Below are positions 1 to 8,278 of a DNA stretch of 27,705 bases, piece by piece. A program made the position numbers and the translations under genes. The stretch spans positions 1 to 27,705 of the IMG/VR virus record IMGVR_UViG_3300006790_001776; one strand, given 5' to 3'. The number at the start of each line of letters is the position of its first letter. Positions within the stretch are counted from its first letter, which is position 1. Below the pieces are notes generated by a model that did not search any database, was not told the DNA's origin, and was given only the letters and a program-made list of their open reading frames with translations. The DNA is from a virus.

Positions 1-627
1 AACCTTTGATGCAGTGGCCTGATCGACTTCGCCATTTTTCATGACTTCCAGGATCTGCTGATCCCGTTGTTGTTTAGGGAGGGCCATTAACTCTTCCGCC
101 GACGCCGCGACCTCTGGGATGAGGGATTTCAGGGTGTTGGCCACTTCCTGACGCTTCCCTGTCAGCGCTTGAGTAGCGGCAACAACCTCCGGAGCGTCAT
201 TGATGGAGAGCGTTCGAATCTTGTTCTCGTAGTCAGCGACCTGAGTCTGCAAGGCTTTAACTGCTTCTTCGTTGAATTGAGCTTTGTATTTCTCAAATTC
301 GCCGGAAATGCCTGTATGGTTGGCTTCCAAGGCGGCGTGCTGCGATTTTATTTCCTGCAGCCGTTTCAACGCCTCGTCTCTCGATTCACGCAACGCCTTG
401 AAATTCTGGTCCTTATCACCAGGTTCAGGGTCTTTGGTCGGAGGGTCCTTGGGCTTCGGATCATCCGGCGTAACAAATTTGACCTTAGGCTCTGGGGCCG
501 CGGGCGTCTTAGGTGTCGCCGGTGGGTCATCGGGTTTTGGAGGGTTTGTTGCTGGAGGTTGAGCGCCCGGTAAATCAATCCCGAGTTTTTGGCTCATCGG
601 TGTGCTGTCGTCTACTTCATCTGCCAT
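1..627 (-). CDS. Scaffold-like head assembly protein (partial, C-terminus beyond window)
   Basis: The ATG is at 627 and the frame stays open to base 1, giving at least 209 residues; the C-terminus lies outside the window. Residues about 20-75 are very rich in Pro, Lys and Asp (repeated PKPDDPP / PKDPPTKDPEPGD type), followed by a long Glu/Lys/Gln-rich helical stretch (RESRDEALKRLQEI, EEAVKALQTQVADYENKI) that looks like coiled coil. A disordered acidic N-terminus followed by coiled coil is typical of podovirus scaffolding proteins, which shape the procapsid and then leave. It starts 5 bases after the stop of the 632-1006 gene, so the two are probably co-translated. The major capsid gene would be expected just beyond the left edge. 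No strong Shine-Dalgarno is visible. The function is inferred from composition and position, not from a sequence match. Confidence 0.6.
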   Translation of the reverse strand, partial: MADEVDDSTPMSQKLGIDLPGAQPPATNPPKPDDPPATPKTPAAPEPKVKFVTPDDPKPKDPPTKDPEPGDKDQNFKALRESRDEALKRLQEIKSQHAALEANHTGISGEFEKYKAQFNEEAVKALQTQVADYENKIRTLSINDAPEVVAATQALTGKRQEVANTLKSLIPEVAASAEELMALPKQQRDQQILEVMKNGEVDQATASKV

Positions 628-631
628 AACG

Positions 632-1006
632 TTATTCTATTAGGGTGTCAGGATCTTGGAACTCGGGCTCTACCTCTTCGACTTCTTGGTTTACGTCTTG
701 CAATGACAGGAGCGTGTTCAGGCACGTCCGATACCCCTGCTCCATCATCATTAGGTTTGCTAACCTCTCTTTTGGTAGAATCGTCAGGTCGTGCATCCCC
801 AACTTCTGCAGCGGACTTTCCCGATCCAGAGTCTTCAGTATGGTCCGCAACAGAGGTTTTCCGAAGAGTTGCTTCGTCTGGTCCGACCATCCCGGAAGCG
901 TTCGCAATTGATTCGAGGGTATGTAGTCCTCGGGGACCTTCGATACTTTCAGCATCGGAGGTTCTTTCGGGGGCCGCCTGAAGAATTGTAGTAGTCGTTT
1001 CATCAT
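632..1006 (-). CDS. Small post-portal head-region protein, 124 aa, unknown function
   Basis: The frame starts at the tandem ATGATG at 1006 and ends 5 bases before the scaffold-like gene. The protein is basic at its N-terminus (KRLLQFFRRPPKEPP) and then mainly helical, with an acidic tail (QEVEEVEPEFQDPD). The composition looks like a genuine folded protein: QTKQLFGKPLLRTILKTL and a helix with LMMMEQGYRTCLNTL. Small proteins of this kind, with a helix ending in GYR-CL, often sit between the portal and scaffold/capsid genes in podoviruses and have no assigned role. It lies in a different frame under the last ~118 codons of the 648-2249 ORF. I favour this frame as the real coding sequence because the competing frame is low-complexity Ser/Asp/Arg there. 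The start has no clear Shine-Dalgarno. Confidence 0.7.
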   Translation of the reverse strand: MMKRLLQFFRRPPKEPPMLKVSKVPEDYIPSNQLRTLPGWSDQTKQLFGKPLLRTILKTLDRESPLQKLGMHDLTILPKERLANLMMMEQGYRTCLNTLLSLQDVNQEVEEVEPEFQDPDTLIE

Positions 1007-2249
1007 TTGAAATCTGAGTAGGCAACGTCATGGAAAGTAGGAAATCGTGAGGCAGCTTTTGCCAACCGCATTCACAATCATTAATCCCCATAACCACCAA
1101 CCATTCTTGCTTTGCTTCGTCGAATAGAGCGCCTCCAGGGAAGACGACTAGTGGGAACTCACCAATCCGCCTATTCTTCAAACTCCCCTTCAACATTGGC
1201 TCGGACGACATCCGAGTGATTCGAAACGGGGGTTTCGCCTCGAACGCGTAGGCACCCATGAAATAACGTCTTCGATTGTTCCACCAAGGTTGGGAAGAGT
1301 GGAAGAAACACCAGTATTCATCCCCTACCCTTACAGGATTTGTGCCCCCACGAGGCTCTCCCAAATCTCCACGCCATAATCGATTAGGCATTTCGGTCTT
1401 GTATTCCCGTTGAGGCGAGCACGCCGAGTCCATCTCAACCACTGTATGGGGTTGGTTTTGGTAAATCAGATGAGGTTTGTCGTCGTGAAAGAACCACGTC
1501 CAATTCTTTTCATGCCCTTTGTTCTCCCGAATCGACCGCCCGTTCACTCCGTATTCCGGATGGAGCGTTGTGAGGATGCTGAAATCGTTATCAAGAACGA
1601 CCATGGCTTGGTGAGCCCAAGTCTTCTTTTGGATGAAGTTCGTGCAGGTAAGCCATAACTTGTTGTCCTTAGCTCGTGCACCCGTTCTCCCGAGGTTCCA
1701 AATCCGAGGGTCCTCCCATTGCTGGTCAGCATTCGGGCCCTTCGATATCGGTATTTCACGCAACGGACCTGCGATCCGCGTATCGTCTAACGGTGCCCAA
1801 GCGATCGTCGAAAACGAATCGTAAGGAGGCGGAATGTTGGGGTTGAGGGTCACCCGCCTGACAAGCAAACGCCGCTGGCCTTCGACCTCGACAATCGTAG
1901 GGTTGAAAAACACGGTGTTGTTCGTCATGAATGGCAGGCCAAAATCGAAAATGCCTGCCTCGTAAGGTAACTGGTCTTGGAACGGTGGGCAGTCGGCGCT
2001 GTGCCCTTCCAAGATTTTCTGGATAGTCTCAGTCTCGACGGCTCGAAGGTTCTTAATGTCGTCGAAACACCGTTCTGCACTTCTCAACGCCTCTATGTAA
2101 GCGCCGTGGTGCTGTTCCATCTCCGCTTTGTGGTCGGCGATCTGGGCCATAAGCCCTGTAACTTGATCCATTTCAGGCACTATGATTTTTGCAATTGCAG
2201 ATCGGGCAACCCAACTCCAGTGTTTGAGCGTTTTTCGTATACTCGACAC
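648..2249 (-). CDS. GH130-like five-bladed beta-propeller glycosidase/phosphorylase
   Basis: Residues about 26-85 form a helical, coiled-coil-like N-terminal segment. From about residue 90 to 415 repeated propeller blades are visible: FFNPTIVEVEG-RRLLVRR, WEDPRIW (179-184), LIYQNQPH, RGGTNPVRVGDEYWCFFH, FPGGALFDEAKQEWLVVMGIND. This EDPRI and blade pattern is typical of the GH130 mannoside phosphorylase family and related propeller glycosidases. The start is GTG at 2249, 7 bases after a strong GGAGGAG, and overlaps the methyltransferase gene by 70 bp; the later ATG at 2171 has no comparable ribosome site. The last ~118 residues are low-complexity and read antiphase over the 632-1006 gene, so the functional domain probably ends near residue 415. 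It belongs to a glycan-modification cassette. The substrate is unknown. Confidence 0.75.
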   Translation of the reverse strand: MSSIRKTLKHWSWVARSAIAKIIVPEMDQVTGLMAQIADHKAEMEQHHGAYIEALRSAERCFDDIKNLRAVETETIQKILEGHSADCPPFQDQLPYEAGIFDFGLPFMTNNTVFFNPTIVEVEGQRRLLVRRVTLNPNIPPPYDSFSTIAWAPLDDTRIAGPLREIPISKGPNADQQWEDPRIWNLGRTGARAKDNKLWLTCTNFIQKKTWAHQAMVVLDNDFSILTTLHPEYGVNGRSIRENKGHEKNWTWFFHDDKPHLIYQNQPHTVVEMDSACSPQREYKTEMPNRLWRGDLGEPRGGTNPVRVGDEYWCFFHSSQPWWNNRRRYFMGAYAFEAKPPFRITRMSSEPMLKGSLKNRRIGEFPLVVFPGGALFDEAKQEWLVVMGINDCECGWQKLPHDFLLSMTLPTQISNDETTTTILQAAPERTSDAESIEGPRGLHTLESIANASGMVGPDEATLRKTSVADHTEDSGSGKSAAEVGDARPDDSTKREVSKPNDDGAGVSDVPEHAPVIARRKPRSRRGRARVPRS

Positions 2250-2836
2250 TCGCTTTCTCCTCCAATATCGCGAACCACATCACATCGGGACTCCAAGATA
2301 TGCCGAGCAGCGCTAGTGGTTTCCCAGTTGGCATCATCAAAGTAGATCAGCCCGCCCGGAATGACCTTGGGGAACCACAGAAGCACGTCTAAGCACGAGC
2401 TCCATGTCGAATGGTTCCCGTCAATGTGCAGGATGCCGATACCTGGCCGAATGTTCTTAAATGCATCAGCACTGGTACTGCGGTATAAATGAGTGCACCC
2501 CCCGATCCCCGCGACTGCAATCGCTGTCTTCGCCCAGTCGTAAACCTGGTTCAAATCTACCTTCGTCGTCCACCAGTCAAGGTTTTGACCCTCGGATTCG
2601 AAGGCAGCATCTTCCGCTTTATACGGGTCGATTCCGATCACTTCGCACTGACCTATCTTTTTCGCAGCCAATCCTAAGGCAGTGAGGCTCTTCCCCCCAA
2701 ATACGCCGATTTCCACAACCAGGTGAGGTTTGAGCGCACAGACTCGATCGAACATGTCAACGCCCTTGTCTACAGAGCACCAACCCTGAAGCTCTGGGTC
2801 GTTGAATCGCTCTAGTAAGAATGCTTTTTCGTCCAT
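2180..2836 (-). CDS. Class I SAM-dependent methyltransferase
   Basis: This 218-residue protein has the Rossmann methyltransferase signatures in order: motif I VVEIGVFGGKS (40-50) binds S-adenosylmethionine, VIGIDPY (67-72) supplies the acidic residue for the ribose, and LHIDGNHS (136-143) followed by PGGLIYFDD (160-168) matches the Methyltransf_24 / macrocin-O-methyltransferase-like group, whose members often methylate sugars or small molecules. It lies in a cassette with two glycosyltransferases, a B12 radical SAM protein and a propeller glycosidase, so a sugar O-methyltransferase role is reasonable but inferred. Its 3' end overlaps the next gene by 70 bp, and it begins only 3 bases after the stop of the 313-aa glycosyltransferase, consistent with one polycistronic transcript. 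Confidence 0.85.
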   Translation of the reverse strand: MDEKAFLLERFNDPELQGWCSVDKGVDMFDRVCALKPHLVVEIGVFGGKSLTALGLAAKKIGQCEVIGIDPYKAEDAAFESEGQNLDWWTTKVDLNQVYDWAKTAIAVAGIGGCTHLYRSTSADAFKNIRPGIGILHIDGNHSTWSSCLDVLLWFPKVIPGGLIYFDDANWETTSAARHILESRCDVVRDIGGESECRVYEKRSNTGVGLPDLQLQKS

Positions 2837-2839
2837 GGC

Positions 2840-3781
2840 TTAAAACAGTTCGGACAATGGAGTGCTGTCATACCAAAAAGTATGCGGACCGTTGATGGCT
2901 GGAAACTCACCGGTAGCAAGCACTTGTTCTCGGATCTCTCTGATGTGGGGTTGATGCGCATTAGCGGCTTCGCCCGGGCCTTCCTTCGTTAATCGTATGA
3001 GGGTGTGCGCAGCATCATCAGTGTTTTCACCTCGGCTCAAGCGAGGGAAAACATTATCCGGAATATGGTGCAGATCCTCGTCTTCCAAATGCTTCATCCC
3101 TGGGGCCAAGAACATCGGGCACCCAAGTTTTTCTAGAAGCATGCCGGTGATGTAGTCCTCCGTCCCCATACCGTTGGCCAGTTCCTCAAAGCCATTGATT
3201 TTGAGGAAAAAATCGACGGGAGCTACCGAGGAACCGTACAACCACTGCCCCCCTGCCGGATAAACCGAATCGTCTTTGGCTGCGCCGTACTTTGGAATTA
3301 GGGTTCCTGGACGGGAATCCTCGCTCGCGATCTTCTCATAAGTGGGGTTGCCATGCTCGTCGACGGAAAGGCCATTGACCTTTTTGTAGGTGCCGAGAAC
3401 CAACTGCCCCTTCTCGTGCGCGTAACGCACCCATTTCATATAGCCAGGCATCAAGACGGACAAGTCATCGACAAAGGCGATCGTTTTGCCTCGGGCATAG
3501 GCGATTGCGGTGTTGCGAGAATTAGCAGCGGCAAACCAATCACGTTTGGTCAAACGATGCGGTCCCTGCCACGCGCAGGGTTTTGGAGCGTAGACCTTGA
3601 GCCAGGCAGCCCCTTCGGCCTTAACCTTCTCCCTTACTTCTTCAGGGTGGAAGGCGATGCAGTAAACCTCGATTCCCGAAAAATCGTCTTCGAGTTCTCG
3701 CTTCAGCGAACGGATGAACCACTCGATTTTAGGGTCCTTCCGGTTAGTGATGTAGGCAATGGAAATGTCTGGTTCGCTCAT
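2840..3781 (-). CDS. GT-A fold glycosyltransferase (family 2-like)
   Basis: The N-terminus (PDISIAYITNRKDPKIEWFIRSL) is the first Rossmann strand and helix of a GT-A fold. NSRNTAIAYARGKTIAFVDD (88-106) matches the family 2 pattern NxGxxxAxGxxIxFxDDD, with the acidic pair D105-D106 expected to bind metal and nucleotide sugar. INGFEE...GMGTEDY (195-210) is the acceptor-side motif common in family 2 and galactosyltransferase-C type domains. There is no membrane segment, so it should be cytoplasmic. It overlaps the upstream 246-aa glycosyltransferase by 4 bp (ATGA), indicating translational coupling. The sugar and acceptor cannot be read from the sequence; virion protein, phage DNA or host surface glycan are all possible acceptors. 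Confidence 0.85.
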   Translation of the reverse strand: MSEPDISIAYITNRKDPKIEWFIRSLKRELEDDFSGIEVYCIAFHPEEVREKVKAEGAAWLKVYAPKPCAWQGPHRLTKRDWFAAANSRNTAIAYARGKTIAFVDDLSVLMPGYMKWVRYAHEKGQLVLGTYKKVNGLSVDEHGNPTYEKIASEDSRPGTLIPKYGAAKDDSVYPAGGQWLYGSSVAPVDFFLKINGFEELANGMGTEDYITGMLLEKLGCPMFLAPGMKHLEDEDLHHIPDNVFPRLSRGENTDDAAHTLIRLTKEGPGEAANAHQPHIREIREQVLATGEFPAINGPHTFWYDSTPLSELF

Positions 3782-4518
3782 TCTTCTGTGTTGCCCTCGT
3801 TACGTTTAAGGAGCGGCGCCCACTTATCTCGAAAAGCACTTTGCCCGTTCAGGTCTACCTTGATGTTTCGTTTCCCCATCGCAGTCACGATACCTCCGGT
3901 AGCATGATCGACGCGGGACAGATACGATATCCCCGCTTTCTGCTGTTGAGTCTCTAACCAAAACCAGTAATCACAGTCAGCCTCGTAAAGCGTGAATTGC
4001 TCATCCCACTTGTAAAGCGGCTGCGTCCGGAACAAGCCGACATGCATCAATGGGTTCGCGATTGGAACCATTCGATTCTCTTGTGCCGGGTGGCTTAAGT
4101 AGTTCTCACCCTCGTGAATAGGGCTGTAGGCAAACGGATGGACGGAAAAGAATTCTGGGTTGTCGCCTTGGCCCCACTGTTCATGAAGATAGTGCAACCA
4201 ATGTGGGTAGAAAATAACGTCAGCGTTTGAAAAGACGACGAAATCGAACTGGCTCTTAACCTTGTTGGCTCCGTAGTTACAAAGCTTGGTCCACGAGAAC
4301 GGTTCTACGGAATACTCGTAGGTGTAACCGCACTCCTCGACGGTTTCTCGCATCGCATCCTGTTGAGCCGGGTTTTCACAGGTGTTGTCGATGAAAAGCA
4401 GGTTCGCCTTGCAGGTATCCTTGTGGTACCTAACCGCATCCTGGCACATCTTTAACGTCGAGAAATTCATCGACGTTCCTGGCATGATTGTGCATGTGCG
4501 TTCTTCCGGCGATTTCAT
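3778..4518 (-). CDS. GT-A fold glycosyltransferase (second, shorter)
   Basis: A 246-residue protein with the features of a compact family 2-like transferase. ANLLFIDNT (38-46) is an early beta strand, TKLCNYGANKVKSQFDFVVF (77-96) resembles the N-x-G-x-x-x-A helix, and SNAD (97-100) sits where the DXD metal site normally falls, although it has Asn-Ala-Asp instead of Asp-x-Asp. A later WDEQFTLYEADCDYWFWL stretch matches the acceptor/base region (ED/EAD type motif). It overlaps both neighbours by 4 bp (ATGA at each junction), so it is coupled between the radical SAM gene and the other glycosyltransferase. The imperfect DXD could mean altered metal use; activity is inferred from the fold. Confidence 0.75.
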   Translation of the reverse strand: MKSPEERTCTIMPGTSMNFSTLKMCQDAVRYHKDTCKANLLFIDNTCENPAQQDAMRETVEECGYTYEYSVEPFSWTKLCNYGANKVKSQFDFVVFSNADVIFYPHWLHYLHEQWGQGDNPEFFSVHPFAYSPIHEGENYLSHPAQENRMVPIANPLMHVGLFRTQPLYKWDEQFTLYEADCDYWFWLETQQQKAGISYLSRVDHATGGIVTAMGKRNIKVDLNGQSAFRDKWAPLLKRNEGNTEE

Positions 4519-5924
4519 TGTCCCATGGATGATTCGAAGGCGCGTTGGTGAGGGGGTAAGGGAGGAAGGTTGAGTGTGGAGCGAAACGACCTCTCCATGT
4601 CGTCGCGCATCTCGACGAGCTCTTTTGCGTTTACGTAATCGGTAGCTACCGTAGACCGATAAGACCCTGGCACGCCTTTGTAAAAGCTCATGTCGCTATG
4701 GAAATCTACCGGTAGTTGGTACTGCTTATCGCCGTTCACTTCGTAGACCCAGCAGTCACCATTCCACTCAGCTTTGTCGTAGTACGGACTCCCTGGGTAC
4801 GGCGTAATGAGAGCCACGTCGACGTCGTCAGGTTTGACGTCTTCTACCCACCTAGATGTAATTATGTAGGTGCTAGTGTTTTCGCCCGGATGCCCCAACG
4901 ACATTAAAGCCTTGATCTTAATGCCGTTTCGAGAGCACCGCTCCACCACTCGCGTGTTGTCGTCTTTGGTCGCTTTCTTATTAATGTTCCGTAAAATCTT
5001 CTCGTCTCCAGATTCAAAACCGCACAGCAACGACACGAACCCCGTATGAGACATTAGTTCTGCCTGCTCATCAGAAAACAGTTCGGCTTTTATGAAACCT
5101 CGAAGTTTGAAATCAACTCCAAGATCAGATTGAAGATCCTGGATCGCATGGCATAGCTCATCCAACGACTTGTTCACGTTCAACTCGTCATCGTAAAACA
5201 TGAAACCCTTCACCTTGTAGGTGTCGTAGAGATGCCGCATTTCCTTGATTACCGATTGAGTAGAACGCCGTCTGATTCGACGGAACGAAGCCGAAGACCG
5301 ACCACCGCAAAACCCACAGTTGAACGGGCATCCTAGTTGAGACACGAGAGACATCGCACGTTCACCCTCTATCTCGAAATGGTAGGAATCGACGTCAACG
5401 AGGCTGCGGTCAGGGAATGGGAGGGAGTCGAGGTCTTTAACCCAATGCTCGCTTTTCGGGTCGTCAGCGTCCCATACTTGGGGAATTCCAGCACGATCAC
5501 TTCTGGTAGGCTTGCCCCCAAGTTTCTCGATCAACGATCGCATGGCTATTTCACCGTCGCCGACAACGATAACGTCGAACACGCCTTTCAACTCTTCCCA
5601 CAGAAGCGCCGCTCGTGTCGAACCAGCATCCATGGAGGCTTTCACCATGGTTACGTGGGGTCCCCCAATGACTTTAACCGAGTCGGCAAGCCATTCATGT
5701 TTAGCCATGTACATCACATAAGGCATTTGCGGAGTTGTGGCCGTAAACGCGTAGACATGGGAGTAGTTCGAACCCAGCTTGTCCATCTCGTGCTCCCCCC
5801 GCGGTTCGAAAACTTGGACGTCACACACGTCTTCCACCGCTGCCGCAACGCGCAAAACGCCTAACGACATGAAGACTCTTTGGTCTAAGAGAAAAGGACT
5901 TGGAGGGATGACAAACGTAACCAT
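4515..5924 (-). CDS. B12-binding domain radical SAM protein
   Basis: A 469-residue protein. The N-terminal ~130 residues look like a cobalamin-binding Rossmann domain (SVKVIGGPHVT at 82-92, VIVVGDGEIAM at 119-128), though the classical DxHxxG cobalamin ligand motif is not seen. The radical SAM core has the CxxxCxxC cluster motif CPFNCGFC (C199, C203, C206) that holds a 4Fe-4S cluster and cleaves S-adenosylmethionine, followed by ELNVNKSLDELC and LCGFESGDEKIL typical of the core barrel. Such enzymes perform methylations or rearrangements on unactivated carbons, including in sugar and antibiotic pathways. It is the first gene of the cassette, preceded by its own promoter-like site, and overlaps the next gene by 4 bp. 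The reaction is unknown. Confidence 0.9.
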   Translation of the reverse strand: MVTFVIPPSPFLLDQRVFMSLGVLRVAAAVEDVCDVQVFEPRGEHEMDKLGSNYSHVYAFTATTPQMPYVMYMAKHEWLADSVKVIGGPHVTMVKASMDAGSTRAALLWEELKGVFDVIVVGDGEIAMRSLIEKLGGKPTRSDRAGIPQVWDADDPKSEHWVKDLDSLPFPDRSLVDVDSYHFEIEGERAMSLVSQLGCPFNCGFCGGRSSASFRRIRRRSTQSVIKEMRHLYDTYKVKGFMFYDDELNVNKSLDELCHAIQDLQSDLGVDFKLRGFIKAELFSDEQAELMSHTGFVSLLCGFESGDEKILRNINKKATKDDNTRVVERCSRNGIKIKALMSLGHPGENTSTYIITSRWVEDVKPDDVDVALITPYPGSPYYDKAEWNGDCWVYEVNGDKQYQLPVDFHSDMSFYKGVPGSYRSTVATDYVNAKELVEMRDDMERSFRSTLNLPPLPPHQRAFESSMGQ

Positions 5925-5945
5925 ACCGACAACTAACCCAACGCC

Positions 5946-5984
5946 AAGCTACGCCAGGATTAGCCAGGTGTCAACTGTCTTACC
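5946..5984 (-). promoter_or_regulatory. Promoter-like site with shared element (copy 1) before the glycan cassette
   Basis: On the minus strand TTGACA (5974-5969) is followed after 17 bp by TAGCTT (5951-5946), a modest -10. Two bases before the -35 lies GGTAAGAC; the 12-bp element AACTGTCTTACC is read on plus at 5973-5984. The site fills the 55-bp gap between portal stop and the radical SAM start and would give a ~15-nt leader. The element recurs in seven other intergenic gaps. Confidence 0.6.
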
Positions 5985-8217
5985 CTAGAGCCGCTGCGTG
6001 CTTTTCAGCAGCTTGGCGCATGGTTTGTAGGTGCCGCTCCTCTTTGTGACGCAACTGCTGTTCAGCTTTCAACTCACGCTCTTGGATCTTCTGCTGAGTG
6101 TTAGCGGCCTTGATTTGCACCGAAGGGTCTAATCCGGATTCGATTCCCGCAACCTGTTGTTGGGCTTCGACTTGCGCCTCCTGGGCTTGTCGACGATCCT
6201 GTAAAATCCCCTCCAATTGACCCAAGTGGTTTTCAAGTGCCTTCAGTTGTTCTTGAACCTGTTGGCCTTCGGCTGCGCGCAATGGGTCGGACAAAAGTGG
6301 GCCTAGATGCGCCTGTGCGACATGGCTTATCACTGAAGAAACGAACACGAAGATTTCTTCCAAATCACCCTCTTGAGTAGCCGTTTGCATCGCCTCTGCG
6401 GCCGCTGACAAATGCACCTCAGAATGGGTGAGGTGGTTATCCGTCCCCACGGGCTGAACCGGCATGCCATCACGAAGCGACGTATTTTCGAAAGCTGCGA
6501 TACGTTCTTGGTCCTGGACGTTGGTGGAAGACGTCGACTTGGGGTTGTAGCGGACCACCTGCTTATTCCCAGCCTTGGAAGCGATGATGTCGTCGATTAA
6601 CTGCTGTCGCCCAGTTTCTGGTAGGCTCGGCCCCACCATGCTCGCCAATTCCGACAACGACTGCTGACGTAAGAACGAAGAGCCTTGCCCCACTGTCCGA
6701 CTTGCTACAACCTTGCAGGACGCGGCGACCTCAAGAGGAACCCCTTGTTGCTGAAGTTTCAGTTGGAATTCTTGGGCTAATTTGGTTGCACGGCTCGTGA
6801 CCGCTTGCTCGACCATCGCTCGTCTGAATCGTTCAGCATACCAGGCGTCCAGTTGCTCGAAATACCGGATAATAGCCGTTTTCGTAAGGACAGCTTGTTG
6901 GTTGGCCCGAAATGCCACTTCGGTGGCACTCGCGTGATTACCCTGCGCCCTCGGGGGGTCCGGCTTGTATTGCGCGATATTTGATTGGGCGCTTTGATCC
7001 AGTGATCGGCTAACCGCGTCAGCGGCTTCGATCGCCCCTGACGTGTTGAACGAGAATGGCTCGATATTTGGCCGCCACATCGTGTAAGGGCCTAGCTGAA
7101 GCTGGGCGGACGACATGTTGGACACGTCGCCATCGGTAGTCCGGACATGGATCGACGACATCTGGAATGCCGCATCCACCTTCTGGTTCTCTAACCGCTC
7201 GCGCTGAACCAGGAGATTGTACATCCGAACCCCAAGGCCCTTGATCGAATGGTAGGTCCCGTTACCGTGATTGAGGATGAAGGGACCGGTGAACTGCTGC
7301 CAATTCGCATACTTCCGCTGTTTGCGGTATAGGAATTTCGGGATGTCGGTTCCCAACTCCACCCACACCTCAGAGATCCCGCCGTACTCGTCCGTCGGGT
7401 CCTCTGGAAACTCTCGGAACAGTAGTTTTCCCACTTGGACAGTGTGGTCGGGCTGTGTGAAGGCAAGATCGTTGTTCCGAATCTGATCTTGGAGCTTGTA
7501 CCACTTGTTTTCATCCGAATACTCCTGGTCCCCAAAGTTCGCTCGGATGAGAGCGTCTTTTACAGCCTCGACGTCCCACCCTACAGCGCTGGCCGCCTCG
7601 GGATCCCGGATGAACTTGTAAAGCTGGCTCAAGGTGTAGTTTTCTACGATGAGAAGCTTGGTCCATTCCTCCATGTTCGATCGCTCGTTAGGTGAGAGGA
7701 TGAAATCACGATGGAGAATCGCCTTACTGGTCCAGTCCGTCGAATTCTCGAATACCATGGGGCCAGAGCCGTAAGCGGTCATTTCATGGATGCTCTTTTG
7801 GATGTCTGCATCCATCCGAGTATCCTTCTCCTGAAGGGTTTGGAATTCCGTAGTGAGAATTCGGCTCCACTGCGTGTCTTGCTCAGGGTTGCCAGTATCG
7901 CACGTGACTTCGGCAAACGTGTGGACGGAAGAAAAAAGATCGTAGTATCCGGTGTGCGCCGTCTCTAGAAACGTGAGTGCCTGGCCGGAATTAAAGTTCG
8001 ACCGATAACGCTGGCCAGCCTGGGCTAACCGTGAGGGGTCGTAAGGCGGATTCCCATCAATCAACCCTCGGACTTTCGTATCGCGCTGAGCCCTAGCGGA
8101 ATTATCCGAAATCATCGAGCTAGCGAGGTGACGCGCTTCGATGGGGTCTGTGAGACGAGACGCTGGAAGAGATCCAGATTCTGTCAGGCCGCTTAACTGT
8201 TGGTCAGGAGATGCCAT
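5980..8217 (-). CDS. Portal (head-tail connector) protein
   Basis: At 745 residues, lying downstream of terminase and upstream of a scaffold-like gene, this is the dodecameric ring through which DNA is packaged and ejected. The arrangement follows the podovirus head-tail connector family: an N-terminal region with YRSNFNSGQALTFLETAHTGYYDLF, a mixed alpha/beta wing and clip, a central FHRDFILSPNE-like segment, FEELDAWYAERFRRAM-like stem helix (region about 450-470) and a long Gln/Glu-rich C-terminal coiled coil (about 640-745, QAQEAQVEAQQQV, KAEQQLRHKEERHLQTM) expected to form the barrel. Length and position fit the family well. The ATG at 8217 is preceded by a promoter/operator-like site (copy 2). 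No unusual base composition relative to neighbours is apparent. Confidence 0.88.
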   Translation of the reverse strand: MASPDQQLSGLTESGSLPASRLTDPIEARHLASSMISDNSARAQRDTKVRGLIDGNPPYDPSRLAQAGQRYRSNFNSGQALTFLETAHTGYYDLFSSVHTFAEVTCDTGNPEQDTQWSRILTTEFQTLQEKDTRMDADIQKSIHEMTAYGSGPMVFENSTDWTSKAILHRDFILSPNERSNMEEWTKLLIVENYTLSQLYKFIRDPEAASAVGWDVEAVKDALIRANFGDQEYSDENKWYKLQDQIRNNDLAFTQPDHTVQVGKLLFREFPEDPTDEYGGISEVWVELGTDIPKFLYRKQRKYANWQQFTGPFILNHGNGTYHSIKGLGVRMYNLLVQRERLENQKVDAAFQMSSIHVRTTDGDVSNMSSAQLQLGPYTMWRPNIEPFSFNTSGAIEAADAVSRSLDQSAQSNIAQYKPDPPRAQGNHASATEVAFRANQQAVLTKTAIIRYFEQLDAWYAERFRRAMVEQAVTSRATKLAQEFQLKLQQQGVPLEVAASCKVVASRTVGQGSSFLRQQSLSELASMVGPSLPETGRQQLIDDIIASKAGNKQVVRYNPKSTSSTNVQDQERIAAFENTSLRDGMPVQPVGTDNHLTHSEVHLSAAAEAMQTATQEGDLEEIFVFVSSVISHVAQAHLGPLLSDPLRAAEGQQVQEQLKALENHLGQLEGILQDRRQAQEAQVEAQQQVAGIESGLDPSVQIKAANTQQKIQERELKAEQQLRHKEERHLQTMRQAAEKHAAALG

Positions 8218-8227
8218 TACGAGTTCG

Positions 8228-8243
8228 ACGCGTCTTACGTCAA
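8228..8243 (-). promoter_or_regulatory. Shared regulatory element (copy 2) before portal
   Basis: ACGCGTCTTACG lies at 8228-8239 on plus. On minus, TTGACG (8243-8238) overlaps its end and reads into GTAAGACGCGT, so the -35-like box and the element share bases. No convincing -10 is seen before the portal ATG at 8217. The last base of the element differs from the consensus (G for C). Confidence 0.5.
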
Positions 8244-8278
8244 GAAAAAGCTCTCAAAACAGACCTGAATAAGCAAGG

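Noticed and set aside
589-981. Plus-strand ORF of 130 codons
   Set aside because: Antisense to the post-portal gene, Arg/Ser-rich composition, no ribosome site; a shadow frame.
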